NCBI RefSeq assembly: GCF_019457515.1
Contig: NZ_CP080421.1
Location: forward strand, 2,604,001 to 2,668,000
Source: Shewanella mesophila
GTDB lineage: Bacteria > Pseudomonadota > Gammaproteobacteria > Enterobacterales > Shewanellaceae
Length of the DNA stretch: 64,000 nt
Direction: 5' to 3'
Shown: piece after piece, positions 39,428-50,332 of the stretch
Layout of the letters: every line of letters starts with the position of its first letter
How positions within the stretch are numbered: the stretch's first letter is position 1
The notes under the pieces: model-generated
What the model saw: only the letters and a program-made list of their open reading frames with translations
Told to the model about the DNA's origin: nothing
Database searches by the model: none
Made by a program: the position numbers and the translations under genes

Positions 39428-39475
39428 ATAAGAGAGGATGCTGCGCAATAGCGCTGTATCCCCTCTCTTATTTAT
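39428..39475. terminator. Terminator of rnt
   Basis: ATAAGAGAGG (39428-39437) pairs with CCTCTCTTAT (39462-39471), with an internal GCGC-containing stem. The rest of 39362-39734 shows no convincing gene. Confidence 0.75.
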
Positions 39476-39734
39476 CAGTAATGATCCGCGGTTTACAATC
39501 CTGTGTATTGATTTAACTTTAGCGTTTCAATTAGCGCAAAGATCTCCCTTCATGCTTTAAACAGTTGTCCAATATCATCTTGAAAACTTAGCTCTTTTGG
39601 GATATCTAATTTGGATTGAAAGTAATTAAGAGTACTGGCGATTTTGAGTAATAACTTGCCATCTTTAAAGCAAGCTTCCTGTTTAGAATTATAAAAGCGT
39701 CCTATAACGTAATTGATCGGTCTTTCAGACACAC

Positions 39735-39762
39735 AAAAGCCGCGATTATCGCGGCTTTTTTT
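39735..39762. terminator. Terminator of the peroxiredoxin gene (bidirectional form)
   Basis: An 11-bp stem AAAAGCCGCGA (39735-39745) / TCGCGGCTTTT (39749-39759) with T-rich flanks. Confidence 0.88.
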
Positions 39763-39785
39763 ACTTACAAGCTATTATCCTAAGA

Positions 39786-40391
39786 TTATAGCGAATCAGC
39801 GTTATCAGTTAGGTAAGAAGCAACACCTTCAGGACTTGCGTCCATACCTTTGTCACCTTTTTCCCAACCAGCAGGACAAACATCACCGTGCTCTTCATGG
39901 AACTGAAGCGCGTCTACCATACGGATCATTTCATCTACGTTACGACCTAGTGGAAGATCGTTAACCACTTGGTGACGAACTTGACCTTCTTTGTCGATAA
40001 GGAAAGACCCGCGGAAAGCCACACCCGCTTCTGGATGCTCAACATCATATGCTTTACAGATTTCGTGCTTAACGTCAGCAACAAGTGTGTATTGAACTTG
40101 ACCAATACCACCCTTATCAACTGGGGTGTTACGCCACGCATTGTGAGTGAACTGAGAATCGATAGAAACACCGATAACTTCTACGCCACGCTTTTTGAAT
40201 TCGTCCATACGATGATCGAATGCGATCAGTTCAGATGGGCAAACGAAAGTGAAATCAAGTGGGTAGAAGAATACTACAGCTGTCTTACCTTTGATCGCTT
40301 CGCTTAGGTTAAAGCTATCTACTATTTCGCCATTACCAAGAACGGCTGCAGCAGTAAAATCAGGAGCCGGACGGCCTACTAATACACTCAT
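39786..40391 (-). CDS. 2-Cys peroxiredoxin (AhpC/Prx1 type)
   Basis: A 201-aa thioredoxin-fold peroxidase. The peroxidatic cysteine is C51 in DFTFVCPSE. The resolving cysteine lies in GDVCPAGW near the C-terminus, and the GGIG loop and C-terminal tail are typical of the overoxidation-sensitive Prx1 group. It reduces hydrogen peroxide and organic peroxides. No ahpF is nearby, so thioredoxin is the likely reductant. Confidence 0.93.
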   Translation of the reverse strand: MSVLVGRPAPDFTAAAVLGNGEIVDSFNLSEAIKGKTAVVFFYPLDFTFVCPSELIAFDHRMDEFKKRGVEVIGVSIDSQFTHNAWRNTPVDKGGIGQVQYTLVADVKHEICKAYDVEHPEAGVAFRGSFLIDKEGQVRHQVVNDLPLGRNVDEMIRMVDALQFHEEHGDVCPAGWEKGDKGMDASPEGVASYLTDNADSL

Positions 40392-40704
40392 TTTATATCT
40401 CCATCAATGGATTGAAAAAAGCTTTATAACTATGAACTAAAAAGCATTATAGGCAGTCGTCAGCGGGACACAAGCTATTTGGGATCATTGTCACCTTTTT
40501 TAATAAATTTTCATCTGGTTGCCCAATAACTGTGCTCTATATCCTTGCCTACTGTATTGGTATTTACACTTAAGCATTACACTTGAATACAGACTCGTTA
40601 CATCTGTTCCTTTTTTTAAGATAAAACGCCGATTGGCTGGACAAGTGAAACGATGCAGTCAAAAATAGCCTCAATCACACGATAGTTAATCAGAAAGAAT
40701 CAAT
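40392..40704. promoter_or_regulatory. Divergent intergenic region between peroxiredoxin and antiporter genes
   Basis: It must hold both promoters. No clear OxyR-type or other operator was recognised, and no small gene is seen. Confidence 0.3.
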
Positions 40705-42024
40705 ATGAATGCAGTTGTTATCGCCGTTTGCCTAATGCTGGGCCTCAGTCTCGCAAGGGTGAATGTTGTTATCGCCCTCACCATTAGTGCGCTCGCCGCA
40801 GGTCTTGTTGGTGGAATGGATCTACAAACCACGGTAGACGCCTTTAATACCGGTCTTGGTGGCGGTGCTCAAATAGCACTAAGTTATGCACTGCTTGGCG
40901 CATTTGCCGTAGCACTTTCGCACTCAGGACTAACAACCCTTATTTCTCAGAAAGTAATATCTCAGTTAGGTAAAGAGCAAAGCAGTACCAATATCAACCG
41001 TGTTCGTTGGTCGCTATTAATTGCCATTTTAACCATGGCGGTATCATCGCAAAACATTTTACCTATCCATATCGCCTTTATTCCTATTCTGATCCCGCCT
41101 CTTTTGCATGTTATGTCTAAATTGCGAATGGATCGCCGTTTAGTCGCTTGCGTACTGACTTTTGGCCTAGTGACAACCTACATGATTTTACCGATTGGCT
41201 TTGGGGGGATTTTTCTTAATGATATTTTGCTCGCCAATCTCAATAGCAATAATCTCAATGCGGTACGTGAGCAAATCCCATCTGCAATGTTAATCCCTGC
41301 TTTGGGCATGATATTAGGCCTCTTTATTGCGGTGTTTATTAGTTACCGCAAACCACGTGACTACAAAGAGCAAATGATTTTAGCTGCGGAGCCTGAAGAG
41401 ACCATTAATCGCCGCAATATACTGGTGGCCATCTTGGCAATTGTGGCAACCTTAATCGTACAGCTCTATACCGACTCGATGATATTTGGTGCCCTGATAG
41501 GTTTTATTATTTTCAGTTTTTCTGGCGCGCTTAAACATGTCGCCGATCAGGATATTTTCAACCAAGGGGTACGCATGATGGCCAATATTGGCTTTATCAT
41601 GATATCAGCAGCAGGATTTGCAGCCGTGGTAAAAGAAACCGGTGATGTCGCCAGTTTAGTGGCCTCCTTATCTGATCTGATTGGCGACAATAAAGCATTG
41701 GCCGCGTTCTTAATGCTGCTCGTGGGCCTGCTTATCACTATGGGCATTGGCTCATCGTTCTCAACGATACCTATTATTGCCACTATCTATGTTCCGTTAG
41801 CCATCAGCTTCGGTTTCTCTGTGCCGGCCACTATTGCTTTAGTCGGCACGGCAGCGGCACTAGGCGACGCTGGATCTCCGGCTTCAGATTCAACTCTTGG
41901 TCCTACGGCAGGTCTTAATGCCGATGGCCAGCACGACCATATTAGAGACAGTGTTATTCCAACCTTTATCCATTACAACATTCCCTTGTTGGTATTTGGT
42001 TGGATAGCGGCCATGGTTCTATAG
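40705..42024 (+). CDS. Na+/H+ antiporter family (NhaC-like/YuiF-type) membrane protein
   Basis: A 439-aa protein with about 11-12 hydrophobic segments. Conserved family stretches include the [21 protein letters not shown] region near residue 51 and [24 protein letters not shown] near residue 390. Members are annotated as Na+/H+ antiporters or amino-acid transporters (B. subtilis YuiF), so the transported solute is not settled. It is monocistronic, with a terminator. Confidence 0.82.
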   Translation: MNAVVIAVCLMLGLSLARVNVVIALTISALAAGLVGGMDLQTTVDAFNTGLGGGAQIALSYALLGAFAVALSHSGLTTLISQKVISQLGKEQSSTNINRVRWSLLIAILTMAVSSQNILPIHIAFIPILIPPLLHVMSKLRMDRRLVACVLTFGLVTTYMILPIGFGGIFLNDILLANLNSNNLNAVREQIPSAMLIPALGMILGLFIAVFISYRKPRDYKEQMILAAEPEETINRRNILVAILAIVATLIVQLYTDSMIFGALIGFIIFSFSGALKHVADQDIFNQGVRMMANIGFIMISAAGFAAVVKETGDVASLVASLSDLIGDNKALAAFLMLLVGLLITMGIGSSFSTIPIIATIYVPLAISFGFSVPATIALVGTAAALGDAGSPASDSTLGPTAGLNADGQHDHIRDSVIPTFIHYNIPLLVFGWIAAMVL

Positions 42025-42056
42025 AGAGCGGGCTATAAAAAACCTACAATCACAAA

Positions 42057-42079
42057 AAAGGGAGCCATCGGCTCCCTTT
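42057..42079. terminator. Bidirectional terminator between antiporter gene and upp
   Basis: AAAGGGAGCC (42057-42066) and GGCTCCCTTT (42070-42079) around a 3-nt loop. Confidence 0.88.
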
Positions 42080-42126
42080 CCTATTTAGATATAAGATTAG
42101 TTTAAAACTAACCACTTAGTCTCTAA

Positions 42127-42753
42127 TTACTTAGTACCAAATATTTTATCGCCAGCATCACCAAGGCCAGGCAGAATATAACCTTGTTCGTTTAAACACT
42201 TATCAATTGATGCCGTATATAGCTCGATGTCAGGGTGGGCTTTTTCAAGCGCAGCAACCCCTTCTGGCGCTGCAACCAACACAAGGGCTTTAATCGCAGT
42301 ACAGCCACGTTCTTTTAACAGATCGATAGTTGAAATCATTGATCCACCAGTCGCTAACATAGGGTCAACAACCAGTGCGATACGCTCATGCATATTACTT
42401 GCAAGCTTCTCAAAATAAGGAACAGGCTCTAGTGTCTCTTCGTCACGATAGATACCGACAACTGAGATACGCGCACTCGGTACATGCTCTAACACGCCAT
42501 CCATCATACCAAGACCTGCACGCAGGATCGGTACCACTGTCACTTTTTTACCCTTGATTTGTTCGACTTCTACTGGACCGTTCCAACCTTCAATAGTCAC
42601 TTTTTCAGTTTCAAAATCGGCAGTCGCCTCATAAGTAAGTAGACTACCAACTTCAGCAGCTAGCTCACGAAAACGTTTAGTACTGATATCTCCTTCACGC
42701 ATTAATCCAATTTTATGACGTACTAGAGGATGCTTAACTTCGACCACTTTCAT
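42127..42753 (-). CDS. upp: Uracil phosphoribosyltransferase
   Basis: A 208-aa PRTase for uracil salvage (uracil plus PRPP to UMP). The PRPP-binding motif [12 protein letters not shown] lies near residue 130, and the C-terminal uracil-binding region [16 protein letters not shown] is present. The length equals that of E. coli Upp. It is divergent from purM, as in E. coli. Confidence 0.97.
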   Translation of the reverse strand: MKVVEVKHPLVRHKIGLMREGDISTKRFRELAAEVGSLLTYEATADFETEKVTIEGWNGPVEVEQIKGKKVTVVPILRAGLGMMDGVLEHVPSARISVVGIYRDEETLEPVPYFEKLASNMHERIALVVDPMLATGGSMISTIDLLKERGCTAIKALVLVAAPEGVAALEKAHPDIELYTASIDKCLNEQGYILPGLGDAGDKIFGTK

Positions 42754-42969
42754 CGTTTTCTCCTGATGCTATGTTTTGTGTTTTTTCCAGCAAATTGCAC
42801 CGATTCTAGTAGATTTGTCCACAATGGAAAACATAAAGTTTTACAGACACGGCAAATCGTGACCTAAGTCCGTTTGAATATTCAAAATCATCACTTTCGA
42901 GGCTGCCCACAAGCTGATAGAATAGCGCCGCATAAAAATCCAATAACGATGTACCCGAGAGGATCCTCC

Positions 42970-44007
42970 GTGAGCACTCCTACCCAGCTAAGCTATAAAG
43001 ACGCAGGTGTTGATATCGACGCAGGCAATGCCCTTGTAGACAATATCAAATCTGCAGTAAAACGTACCCACCGCCCAGAAGTTATGGGTAACCTTGGTGG
43101 TTTTGGTGCCCTTTGTGAGCTACCAACTAAGTACAAACATCCAGTTCTTGTTTCTGGCACCGATGGTGTTGGTACCAAGCTTAGACTGGCCATCGATTAC
43201 AAAAAACACGACAGTGTTGGTGTTGATTTAGTTGCCATGTGCGTTAACGATTTAATCGTTGCCGGTGCAGAGCCACTATTTTTCCTCGACTACTACGCCA
43301 CAGGCAAACTCGACGTTGCAACGGCAACCTCAGTGGTCAACGGTATTGCCGAAGGTTGTGCTCAATCAGGTTGTGCATTGATCGGTGGTGAAACTGCTGA
43401 GATGCCAGGCATGTATGAAGGCGAAGATTACGATCTTGCTGGCTTCTGTGTCGGCGTGGTTGAAAAAGAAGACGTGCTAGATGGCTCTAAAGTGGTCGCT
43501 GGCGACGCACTGATCGCCCTTGGTTCTAGTGGTCCTCACTCAAATGGTTACTCGCTTATTCGCAAGGTACTTGAGGTAAGTAAAGCCGATCCGCAGCAGG
43601 ACCTAGAAGGCAAACCGCTGATCGACCATCTACTCGAACCAACCAAAATCTATGTTAAGCCGCTGCTTAAGCTGCTTGAACAAAATGATATCCACGCCAT
43701 GGCACACATTACTGGTGGTGGATTCTGGGAAAATATCCCACGTGTACTCCCTGATACTGCAAAAGCGGTAGTGCAAGGTGACTCTTGGCAATGGCCAACC
43801 GTCTTCAACTGGTTAATGGAAAATGGCAACATCGCAGAATTTGAGATGTACCGTACCTTTAACTGTGGTGTAGGTATGATTATCGCCCTGCCTCAGGACC
43901 AAGTTGAAAGTGCATTAACACTGCTTAAGAGCGAAGGTGAAAACGCTTGGCTTATCGGCAACATTGCTAGCCGCAATGGTGACGAAGAGCAAGTGGAGAT
44001 TTTATAA
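42970..44007 (+). CDS. purM: Phosphoribosylformylglycinamidine cyclo-ligase
   Basis: A 345-aa AIR synthetase, fifth step of purine synthesis. Motifs are [13 protein letters not shown] near the start, [24 protein letters not shown] and the C-terminal [12 protein letters not shown]. The frame runs upstream to 42874, but GAGAGGA precedes the GTG at 42970, which matches the family N-terminus. It overlaps purN by one base. Confidence 0.97.
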   Translation: MSTPTQLSYKDAGVDIDAGNALVDNIKSAVKRTHRPEVMGNLGGFGALCELPTKYKHPVLVSGTDGVGTKLRLAIDYKKHDSVGVDLVAMCVNDLIVAGAEPLFFLDYYATGKLDVATATSVVNGIAEGCAQSGCALIGGETAEMPGMYEGEDYDLAGFCVGVVEKEDVLDGSKVVAGDALIALGSSGPHSNGYSLIRKVLEVSKADPQQDLEGKPLIDHLLEPTKIYVKPLLKLLEQNDIHAMAHITGGGFWENIPRVLPDTAKAVVQGDSWQWPTVFNWLMENGNIAEFEMYRTFNCGVGMIIALPQDQVESALTLLKSEGENAWLIGNIASRNGDEEQVEIL

Positions 44008-44651
44008 TGCCAAAGTGCTGTCGCGTATTAGTTTTAATCTCAGGTAATGGCAGTAATTTACAAGCCATTATCGATGGTTGTGACGACAATGTACAAGCTG
44101 AGGTCGTTGGGGTGATTAGTAATAAACCCGATGCTTATGGCCTTGTTCGTGCTCATCACAGTGAGATAGATACCAGTTGCGTGATAGCGCACCAAGGTGA
44201 AACTCGTAGCGATTATGATGTTCGACTCAAAGCCGCCATCGATGAATATCAACCCGATCTTATCGTGCTAGCAGGCTTTATGCGAATATTAACCGATGAA
44301 TTTGTTCAGCAATTCGAGGGACGTATGATTAACATTCATCCCTCTTTGCTGCCCAAATACACCGGATTACACACTCATCAGCGTGCTATCGACGCTGGTG
44401 ACAGTGAGCACGGTGCCAGCGTGCACTTTGTGACTCCAGAGCTTGATTCTGGACCAATCATATTACAAGCCAAGGTGCCCGTTTACCCAGAAGATGATGC
44501 AACAATTCTCGCTGAACGGGTACATGAGCAAGAGCATGCTATCTATCCACTGGTCGTAAAATGGTTTAGCCAAGATCGTTTAAAGATGAGCAATGGCATC
44601 GCCTATTTAGATAATAATCCGCTCGATATCATGGGATATGCCGCTGATTAA
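44007..44651 (+). CDS. purN: Phosphoribosylglycinamide formyltransferase
   Basis: A 214-aa GAR transformylase, third step of purine synthesis using 10-formyl-THF. Substrate motif LISGNGSNLQAI lies at the N-terminus. The catalytic Asn-His pair is in INIHPSLLPKY near residue 107, and the Asp in HFVTPELDSGPII. The start codon shares a base with the purM stop (TAATG), so translation is coupled. Confidence 0.97.
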   Translation: MPKCCRVLVLISGNGSNLQAIIDGCDDNVQAEVVGVISNKPDAYGLVRAHHSEIDTSCVIAHQGETRSDYDVRLKAAIDEYQPDLIVLAGFMRILTDEFVQQFEGRMINIHPSLLPKYTGLHTHQRAIDAGDSEHGASVHFVTPELDSGPIILQAKVPVYPEDDATILAERVHEQEHAIYPLVVKWFSQDRLKMSNGIAYLDNNPLDIMGYAAD

Positions 44652-44671
44652 CTATCACGGTTCACCAATAG

Positions 44672-44699
44672 AAAGAGACCACCTGGTCTCTTTTTTTTT
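44672..44699 (+). terminator. Terminator of purMN
   Basis: AAAGAGACCA (44672-44681) and TGGTCTCTTT (44684-44693), followed by a long T run. Confidence 0.9.
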
Positions 44700-44817
44700 A
44701 TAAAATTTCAGATCTTTGCCCCACGCTCTAAATAATTCATCAAATGACGTTGTTTTTACAACACAATTGGTTTTAGATGGAAACAGTAGATTTTCTGTTC
44801 GCAATAAGAGACCAAAT

Positions 44818-45564
44818 ATGAAAAACGTGATTTGTGATATTGATGGTGTACTGCTGCATAACAATAAACTCATTCCTGGCAGTGATAAATTTATTCACCG
44901 TATTGTAGAGCAAGGTAACCCACTCGTTATCCTCACTAACTATCCGGTTCAAACTGGCAAAGACTTACAAAACCGTCTAGGCGCTGCGGGGATCAAGGTG
45001 CCAGAAGAGTGTTTCTACACCTCAGCCATGGCCACGGCTGATTTTCTAAAGCATCAAACCGGTGATAAAGCCTTTGTCATTGGTGAAGGCGCGCTCACCC
45101 ATGAACTCTATAAAGCCGGTTTTACTATTACCGATATCAATCCCGATTTCGTTATTGTCGGCGAAACTCGCTCTTATAATTGGGATATGATCCATAAGGC
45201 TGCACAGTTCGTGGCTAATGGCGCTCGATTTATCGCCACAAATCCTGATACCCACGGACCAGCACACAGCCCTGCTTGTGGCGCATTATGTGCTCCAATC
45301 GAGCGCATTAGTGGGCGTATGCCATTTTATGTCGGTAAACCTAGCTCTTGGATTGTCCGCAGTGCACTTAACCACATTAATGGTCACTCCGAAAATACCG
45401 TTATTATTGGCGATAATATGCGCACCGATATTTTAGCTGGCTTCCAAGCCGGTCTTGAAACCATCTTAGTGACTAGCGGTGTCAGCCAAGAAAAAGATGT
45501 TGAAAAAGAGCCGTTTAGACCAAACCATATCTTCAATTGCGCCGGCGATATCGACGTTGTTTAG
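44818..45564 (+). CDS. nagD: HAD-family nucleotide phosphatase NagD
   Basis: A 248-aa HAD-superfamily class IIA hydrolase. The nucleophile motif CDIDGVLLHNN lies at residues 5-15. VGETRSYNWDMIHKAAQFVANGA (around residue 110) and the motif IV GDNMRTDILAG are present. E. coli NagD dephosphorylates nucleoside monophosphates, chiefly UMP. The start at 44818 (MKNVICDID) matches the family; the longer frame to 44716 does not. No nag genes are nearby. Confidence 0.95.
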   Translation: MKNVICDIDGVLLHNNKLIPGSDKFIHRIVEQGNPLVILTNYPVQTGKDLQNRLGAAGIKVPEECFYTSAMATADFLKHQTGDKAFVIGEGALTHELYKAGFTITDINPDFVIVGETRSYNWDMIHKAAQFVANGARFIATNPDTHGPAHSPACGALCAPIERISGRMPFYVGKPSSWIVRSALNHINGHSENTVIIGDNMRTDILAGFQAGLETILVTSGVSQEKDVEKEPFRPNHIFNCAGDIDVV

Positions 45565-45699
45565 TATTATCGTCATAGGGTAATAAAGCGTAACATTTTA
45601 ATAAGATGGCTCACTTGATAAATTGCGCCATCTTATTCATCATAGCTGTCCTAAAAATACAATTTATAACAAAAATAAATAACGATAATAGGACACTCC

Positions 45700-47343
45700 A
45701 TGCGATTACTTCTGTCCGCATGCGCGCTGGCCACACTCAGCGCCTGCAGCCAACATCCAACACAAACAATTGATAGCGTTCCTGAATTCAACGAAGCAAG
45801 ATTTAGACAAGACATTCAAAACCTGTCATCAGATAAATTTGAAGGCCGAGCACCAACCACCCAAGGCGAAACCTTAACACTCGATTACCTAAGCAAAGCA
45901 TTTGCCGCTGCTGGACTCGAAGGTGCAAATGGCGGTAGTTACCTGCAAGCAGTACCAATGGTGAGCTACACAGCTAGTGAAGACCAACAGATCAATCTAG
46001 GTGGACTAACGCTAAACTACCGCGAGGATATTGTCTTAAGCAGTCGTCATGACAGCCAACAAATCAATATCAGCAACGCCCCACTGGTGTTTGTCGGTTA
46101 CGGAGTTAATGCACCAGAGTATGACTGGAACGACTACCAAGGCGTAGATATGACAGGCAAAATCGCGGTCATCTTAGTCAATGATCCAGGCTTTGCTTTG
46201 CCTAATTCAGGTAAATTTAATGGAAAAGCCATGACCTACTATGGCCGCTGGACCTATAAATATGAAGAGGCGAGTCGTCAAGGAGCATTGGGCGCGATCA
46301 TTGTTCATGATACCAAACCCGCCGCTTATCCTTGGTCTGTAGTACAAAACAGTTGGACAGGTCCGCAACAAGATTTAGTTGTCGATAAAAACAGTCAAGA
46401 AAGTCGCGTCCAAGTTGAAGGCTGGATCACCAAGGAAAAAGCCAGCGAACTTTTTGACAAAGCTGGATTATCGCTGGCCACCTTGAGCGATCGCGCAGCG
46501 AGCAGTCCACTTAATGTCGCCTTAGAGACAACCGCAAATATCGCGTTTGCGAATAAAGCAGAATATGCCAATAGCTATAATGTGGTGGCGACACTGCCCG
46601 GCGACAAAGCAAGCGATGAACACCTGCTATTTACCGCTCACTGGGATCACCTAGGTATAGATCCAACTAAAGAAGGCGATCAAATCTTTAATGGTGCCCT
46701 AGATAATGCATCGGGTACTGCTGGTATCTTGGAGATTGCGCGCCAGTTTGCAACGCAAGCCAAAAATGGTTCACCACTAAAGCGTTCTATCACTTTTGTG
46801 GCGACCACAGGCGAAGAGCAAGGACTGTTAGGCTCACGCTATTACGCCGAAAACCCCATCTATCCACTCGATAACACAGTTGCTGTATTTAACTTAGATA
46901 GCACCAATATCTACGGCCGTACCAGTGATTACACTATCGTAGGTAAAGGTAAGTCTGAACTAGAAACCTACCTCAGTCAGGCCGCAAGTTCACAGCAACG
47001 CATGGCCGTAAGTGAAAACCATCCTGAATCGGGTGGATTTTTCCGCTCAGATCATTTCAGCTTCGCCAAATACGGGGTTCCAGCTGTCTTTGCCGGTGGC
47101 GGCAATGAACCCGCTGATGAAGCTTCTGCCAAATATAAGGCGGATATGAAACAAAAGATGAATGGCTGTTATCACAACGTCTGCGATGAATATCGTGCTG
47201 ATTGGGATCTGTCTGGCGCCCTGCAAGATATGAGCATCTACTATCAAGCGGCCCAAACACTTGCAAATAGTAAGGATTGGCCGGGTTATTACCCAGGCAC
47301 TGAATTTCATCATTTACGCCCGGCCAAAACGGTTCAACCTTAA
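45700..47343 (+). CDS. M28-family metallopeptidase, PA-domain lipoprotein
   Basis: A 547-aa protein with lipobox LSAC near residue 16. A PA domain lies at about residues 120-260. The co-catalytic zinc peptidase core has zinc motifs TAHWDHLG, DNASGTAGILE and the catalytic glutamate in TTGEEQGLLGS, plus the distal ligand in FRSDHFSFAK. These are aminopeptidases of the M28 family attached to the outer or inner membrane. It is monocistronic, with a 13-bp terminator stem downstream. Confidence 0.93.
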   Translation: MRLLLSACALATLSACSQHPTQTIDSVPEFNEARFRQDIQNLSSDKFEGRAPTTQGETLTLDYLSKAFAAAGLEGANGGSYLQAVPMVSYTASEDQQINLGGLTLNYREDIVLSSRHDSQQINISNAPLVFVGYGVNAPEYDWNDYQGVDMTGKIAVILVNDPGFALPNSGKFNGKAMTYYGRWTYKYEEASRQGALGAIIVHDTKPAAYPWSVVQNSWTGPQQDLVVDKNSQESRVQVEGWITKEKASELFDKAGLSLATLSDRAASSPLNVALETTANIAFANKAEYANSYNVVATLPGDKASDEHLLFTAHWDHLGIDPTKEGDQIFNGALDNASGTAGILEIARQFATQAKNGSPLKRSITFVATTGEEQGLLGSRYYAENPIYPLDNTVAVFNLDSTNIYGRTSDYTIVGKGKSELETYLSQAASSQQRMAVSENHPESGGFFRSDHFSFAKYGVPAVFAGGGNEPADEASAKYKADMKQKMNGCYHNVCDEYRADWDLSGALQDMSIYYQAAQTLANSKDWPGYYPGTEFHHLRPAKTVQP

Positions 47344-47367
47344 ACCACCTATCTAGGTTCAGTTCTG

Positions 47368-47398
47368 AACAAAAGGCTTCACGGAGAAGCCTTTTGTT
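47368..47398 (+). terminator. Terminator of the M28 peptidase gene
   Basis: A 13-bp perfect stem AACAAAAGGCTTC (47368-47380) / GAAGCCTTTTGTT (47386-47398). The following ~285 bp to asnB holds no recognised gene. Confidence 0.88.
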
Positions 47399-47683
47399 TA
47401 TAAAACCACCAAACAACTGCTTATCCTCTATTTTGCTAAAATCAGCACCACCATTTCCGATTATCAAAATCTTAGCAGGATAACGCACTCAAAATTATGA
47501 GATCTACACTTTTTATAACCAATAATTACATAACCAAAATTTCAAACCCCCACAAAACAGGGAAAACAACAATAAAAAGCCGCTTTTATGGAGGTTTTAT
47601 CAAAAAATAGGTTTGGCAAATAAAGAAAATGCTGTCAAAGTAACTAGCAATTGAGATTTAGTTAGTTTTTGGGAGCTTTAGTT

Positions 47684-49342
47684 ATGTGTTCAATATTCGC
47701 GATTTTAGATATCCAGTCTGACGCCATGCCACTGCGTCAAGTTGCTCTTGAAATGTCCAAGTTACTCCGCCATCGAGGTCCTGATTGGTCGGGTATCTAC
47801 AGCAGTGATAAAGCCATTCTTGCCCATGAACGTTTGGCTATTGTCGATATCGAACATGGTGCTCAACCACTACTATCGAGCGATGAAACCCTGATCCTAG
47901 CGGTAAACGGTGAGATCTATAACCATAAAGAGCTAAAAGCCGAACTTGGTGATAAATACAGCTACCAAACTAACTCCGATTGCGAAGTGATCTTAGCCCT
48001 ATATCAAGAATATGGCGTCGATTTCCTCGATAAACTTAATGGCATTTTTGCCTTTGTCCTCTATGACAAAGCTCAAGATACTTATCTCATCGGTCGTGAC
48101 CATATGGGCATAATCCCTCTGTATACAGGTCACGACACCGAAGGCAACTTCTATATTGCCTCTGAGATGAAAGCGCTGATGCCTGTGTGCAAAACCGTTG
48201 AAGAGTTTAAACCAGGGCACTACTTAACAGCCGACGGTTATGAGCAGTATTATCAACGTGAGTGGCAGGATTTTTATGCGGTTAAAGATAACGAAGCCAG
48301 CGTCGATGAACTACGTGAAGCGCTTGAAGCCGCGGTTAAACGTCAGCTTATGTCTGATGTCCCCTACGGCGTATTGTTATCTGGCGGATTGGATTCATCG
48401 GTGATCTCAGCCATTACACAAACCTATGCCAAGCGTCGTATCGAAGATGATGGCGCGACTGACGCTTGGTGGCCACAATTACACTCTTTTGCGGTCGGTC
48501 TTGAAGGCGCACCAGATCTAGCCGCAGCGCAGAAGGTAGCCGATGCCATTGGCACGATTCATCATGAGATCACTTTTACCTTCCAAGATGGTTTAGATGC
48601 AATTAAAGATGTGATTTATCACCTTGAAACCTATGACGTCACGACCATCAGGGCTGCGACGCCTATGTACCTAATGGCACGTAAAATTAAAGCTATGGGG
48701 ATCAAGATGGTGCTATCGGGCGAAGGGGCCGATGAGTTATTTGGTGGTTATCTCTATTTCCATAAGGCACCCAACGCGCAAGCATTCCACGAAGAGCTTG
48801 TTCGTAAACTCGATAAACTGCATCTTTTTGATTGTCTGCGCGCTAACAAAGCCATGGCGGCTTGGGGACTGGAGGCCCGTGTTCCCTTCCTCGATAAAGA
48901 GTTTATCGACACTGCAATGCGCATCAACCCTGAAGCTAAGATGTCGAAAGATGGCCGTATCGAAAAGCATATTTTACGTAAAGCATTTGAGCATAAGTTA
49001 CCTAAAGAGGTGGCTTGGCGTCAGAAAGAGCAATTTAGTGATGGCGTAGGCTACTCTTGGATCGACGGACTTAAAGACCATGCGGCGCAAGAGGTTGACG
49101 ATCTACAATTGGCTAACGCCAAGTTTAGATTCCCATACAACACACCAGAGACCAAAGAGGCTTACTTTTACCGCTGCTTCTTTGAAGCACACTTCCCGTT
49201 ACCGTCGGCAGCGGAGACGGTACCAGGAGGAAAATCGGTAGCCTGCTCCACACCCGAGGCGTTAGCATGGGATGCGAGTCTGCAAGGTATCATTGACCCC
49301 TCAGGCCGAGCAGTTCAATCGGTGCACGAAAGCGCTTATTAA
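47684..49342 (+). CDS. asnB: Asparagine synthetase B (glutamine-hydrolysing)
   Basis: A 552-aa protein. The N-terminal glutamine amidotransferase domain begins MCSIFAI, so Cys2 becomes the nucleophile after Met removal. The synthetase domain has the ATP pyrophosphatase loop LLSGGLDSSVISA near residue 230 and the SGEGADELFGGYLYFHKAP stretch. It makes asparagine from aspartate, glutamine and ATP. GGGAG precedes the ATG at 47684, which is preferred over the longer frame to 47669. Confidence 0.97.
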   Translation: MCSIFAILDIQSDAMPLRQVALEMSKLLRHRGPDWSGIYSSDKAILAHERLAIVDIEHGAQPLLSSDETLILAVNGEIYNHKELKAELGDKYSYQTNSDCEVILALYQEYGVDFLDKLNGIFAFVLYDKAQDTYLIGRDHMGIIPLYTGHDTEGNFYIASEMKALMPVCKTVEEFKPGHYLTADGYEQYYQREWQDFYAVKDNEASVDELREALEAAVKRQLMSDVPYGVLLSGGLDSSVISAITQTYAKRRIEDDGATDAWWPQLHSFAVGLEGAPDLAAAQKVADAIGTIHHEITFTFQDGLDAIKDVIYHLETYDVTTIRAATPMYLMARKIKAMGIKMVLSGEGADELFGGYLYFHKAPNAQAFHEELVRKLDKLHLFDCLRANKAMAAWGLEARVPFLDKEFIDTAMRINPEAKMSKDGRIEKHILRKAFEHKLPKEVAWRQKEQFSDGVGYSWIDGLKDHAAQEVDDLQLANAKFRFPYNTPETKEAYFYRCFFEAHFPLPSAAETVPGGKSVACSTPEALAWDASLQGIIDPSGRAVQSVHESAY

Positions 49343-49364
49343 CACGATAGAATATCGCTTAATC

Positions 49365-49390
49365 AAAAAGAGACCCTAGGGTCTCTTTTT
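49365..49390. terminator. Bidirectional terminator after asnB
   Basis: A 12-bp perfect stem AAAAAGAGACCC (49365-49376) / GGGTCTCTTTTT (49379-49390). Confidence 0.9.
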
Positions 49391-50160
49391 TAATAGTATT
49401 CAATATGCTCTGAAATAAACTTATCTATCTCTTGCATAAAAAGTCCCTGCTCATATGCCTTGGTGACAATGGACTCTATTTGCTCAATTGGCAAATCAAG
49501 CTGATGCTTCTTACTCAAGCCAAAATAGATGATTCTATCTTCTTTAAAACTATAAGGATGAACTATTAATTGTTGCTCAAACTGAGGAAATCGTCGCTTT
49601 AAACTCGGTAATACTGTGGTCGGAACAATCAATACCTGAAAACGTTCCTTGAGTAACATGTTGGTGGCCACATTCACGTCATTGGTCACCAGCTTCCGTA
49701 GATTCTTATCTTGATCAAAACGCTCAAAATATTGCGTATCTCGTGATATCCCAATTGAATATTGCTTTAGTTCCTCATAGTGTGTAATTGCTGGCAACGA
49801 AAGCTGACTAATAAAGGAGTAGCTGCTATCGGGTCTGTAGGGCAAAAAGTAGCTATATCGCTCTCGCTCTGGTTTGGCAATCAGACCCGCGACGATATCC
49901 GTACTTCCCATTTCTAACATATGTAAACACCGAGCAAAATTGGGGCTTTCTGCGAAGGTTAGCTCAACATCGAGAAGTTTCGCGATTAACCGTAGCGATG
50001 AAATATTCTCTCCAATAGGCTCAGCGTCAGTGCCTAATATTTAAAAAGGAGGATAATGATCGACACATACCCTCATCTCCCCAGCGCTATAGGCTGAGAA
50101 ACTCACAGTTAATGAGCTGAGTGCGAGCGCGCCTAGGGCGGCTAACCCTAGGGTATTCAT
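49390..50160 (-). pseudogene. Periplasmic solute-binding protein interrupted by one in-frame stop
   Basis: From the ATG at 50160 the frame reads a signal peptide (GALALSSLTVSFSAYSAG), then CVDHYPPF and a TAA at codon 40 (50041-50043). It continues in the same frame with ILGTDAEPIGENISSLRLI to the stop at 49390. Both parts together give about 256 codons, the usual size of a family 3 solute-binding protein. A single base change (for example CAA to TAA) explains it. The open part from 49920 starts inside the domain and lacks a signal peptide. A sequencing error cannot be excluded. Confidence 0.85.
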
Positions 50161-50332
50161 TCTCAACCTTAATTTGAACCCATTCACTCGTGTCACAGCC
50201 TAACCTTTCAATCCCATAAAAAATTTACCTTGCCGTCGCAACAGGCCTTAGCCCTCTAAAGATCTTAGTATCGCTGTAGATAGTGATTGGTTAAATAACT
50301 CTTATTAGCTAAGTCTTACTCGCTACGCCTTA

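Noticed and set aside
39550..39732. 60-codon minus-strand frame starting GTG behind the peroxiredoxin terminator
   Set aside because: No recognised family, no good ribosome-binding site and its start abuts a terminator hairpin; it is plausible only by composition.
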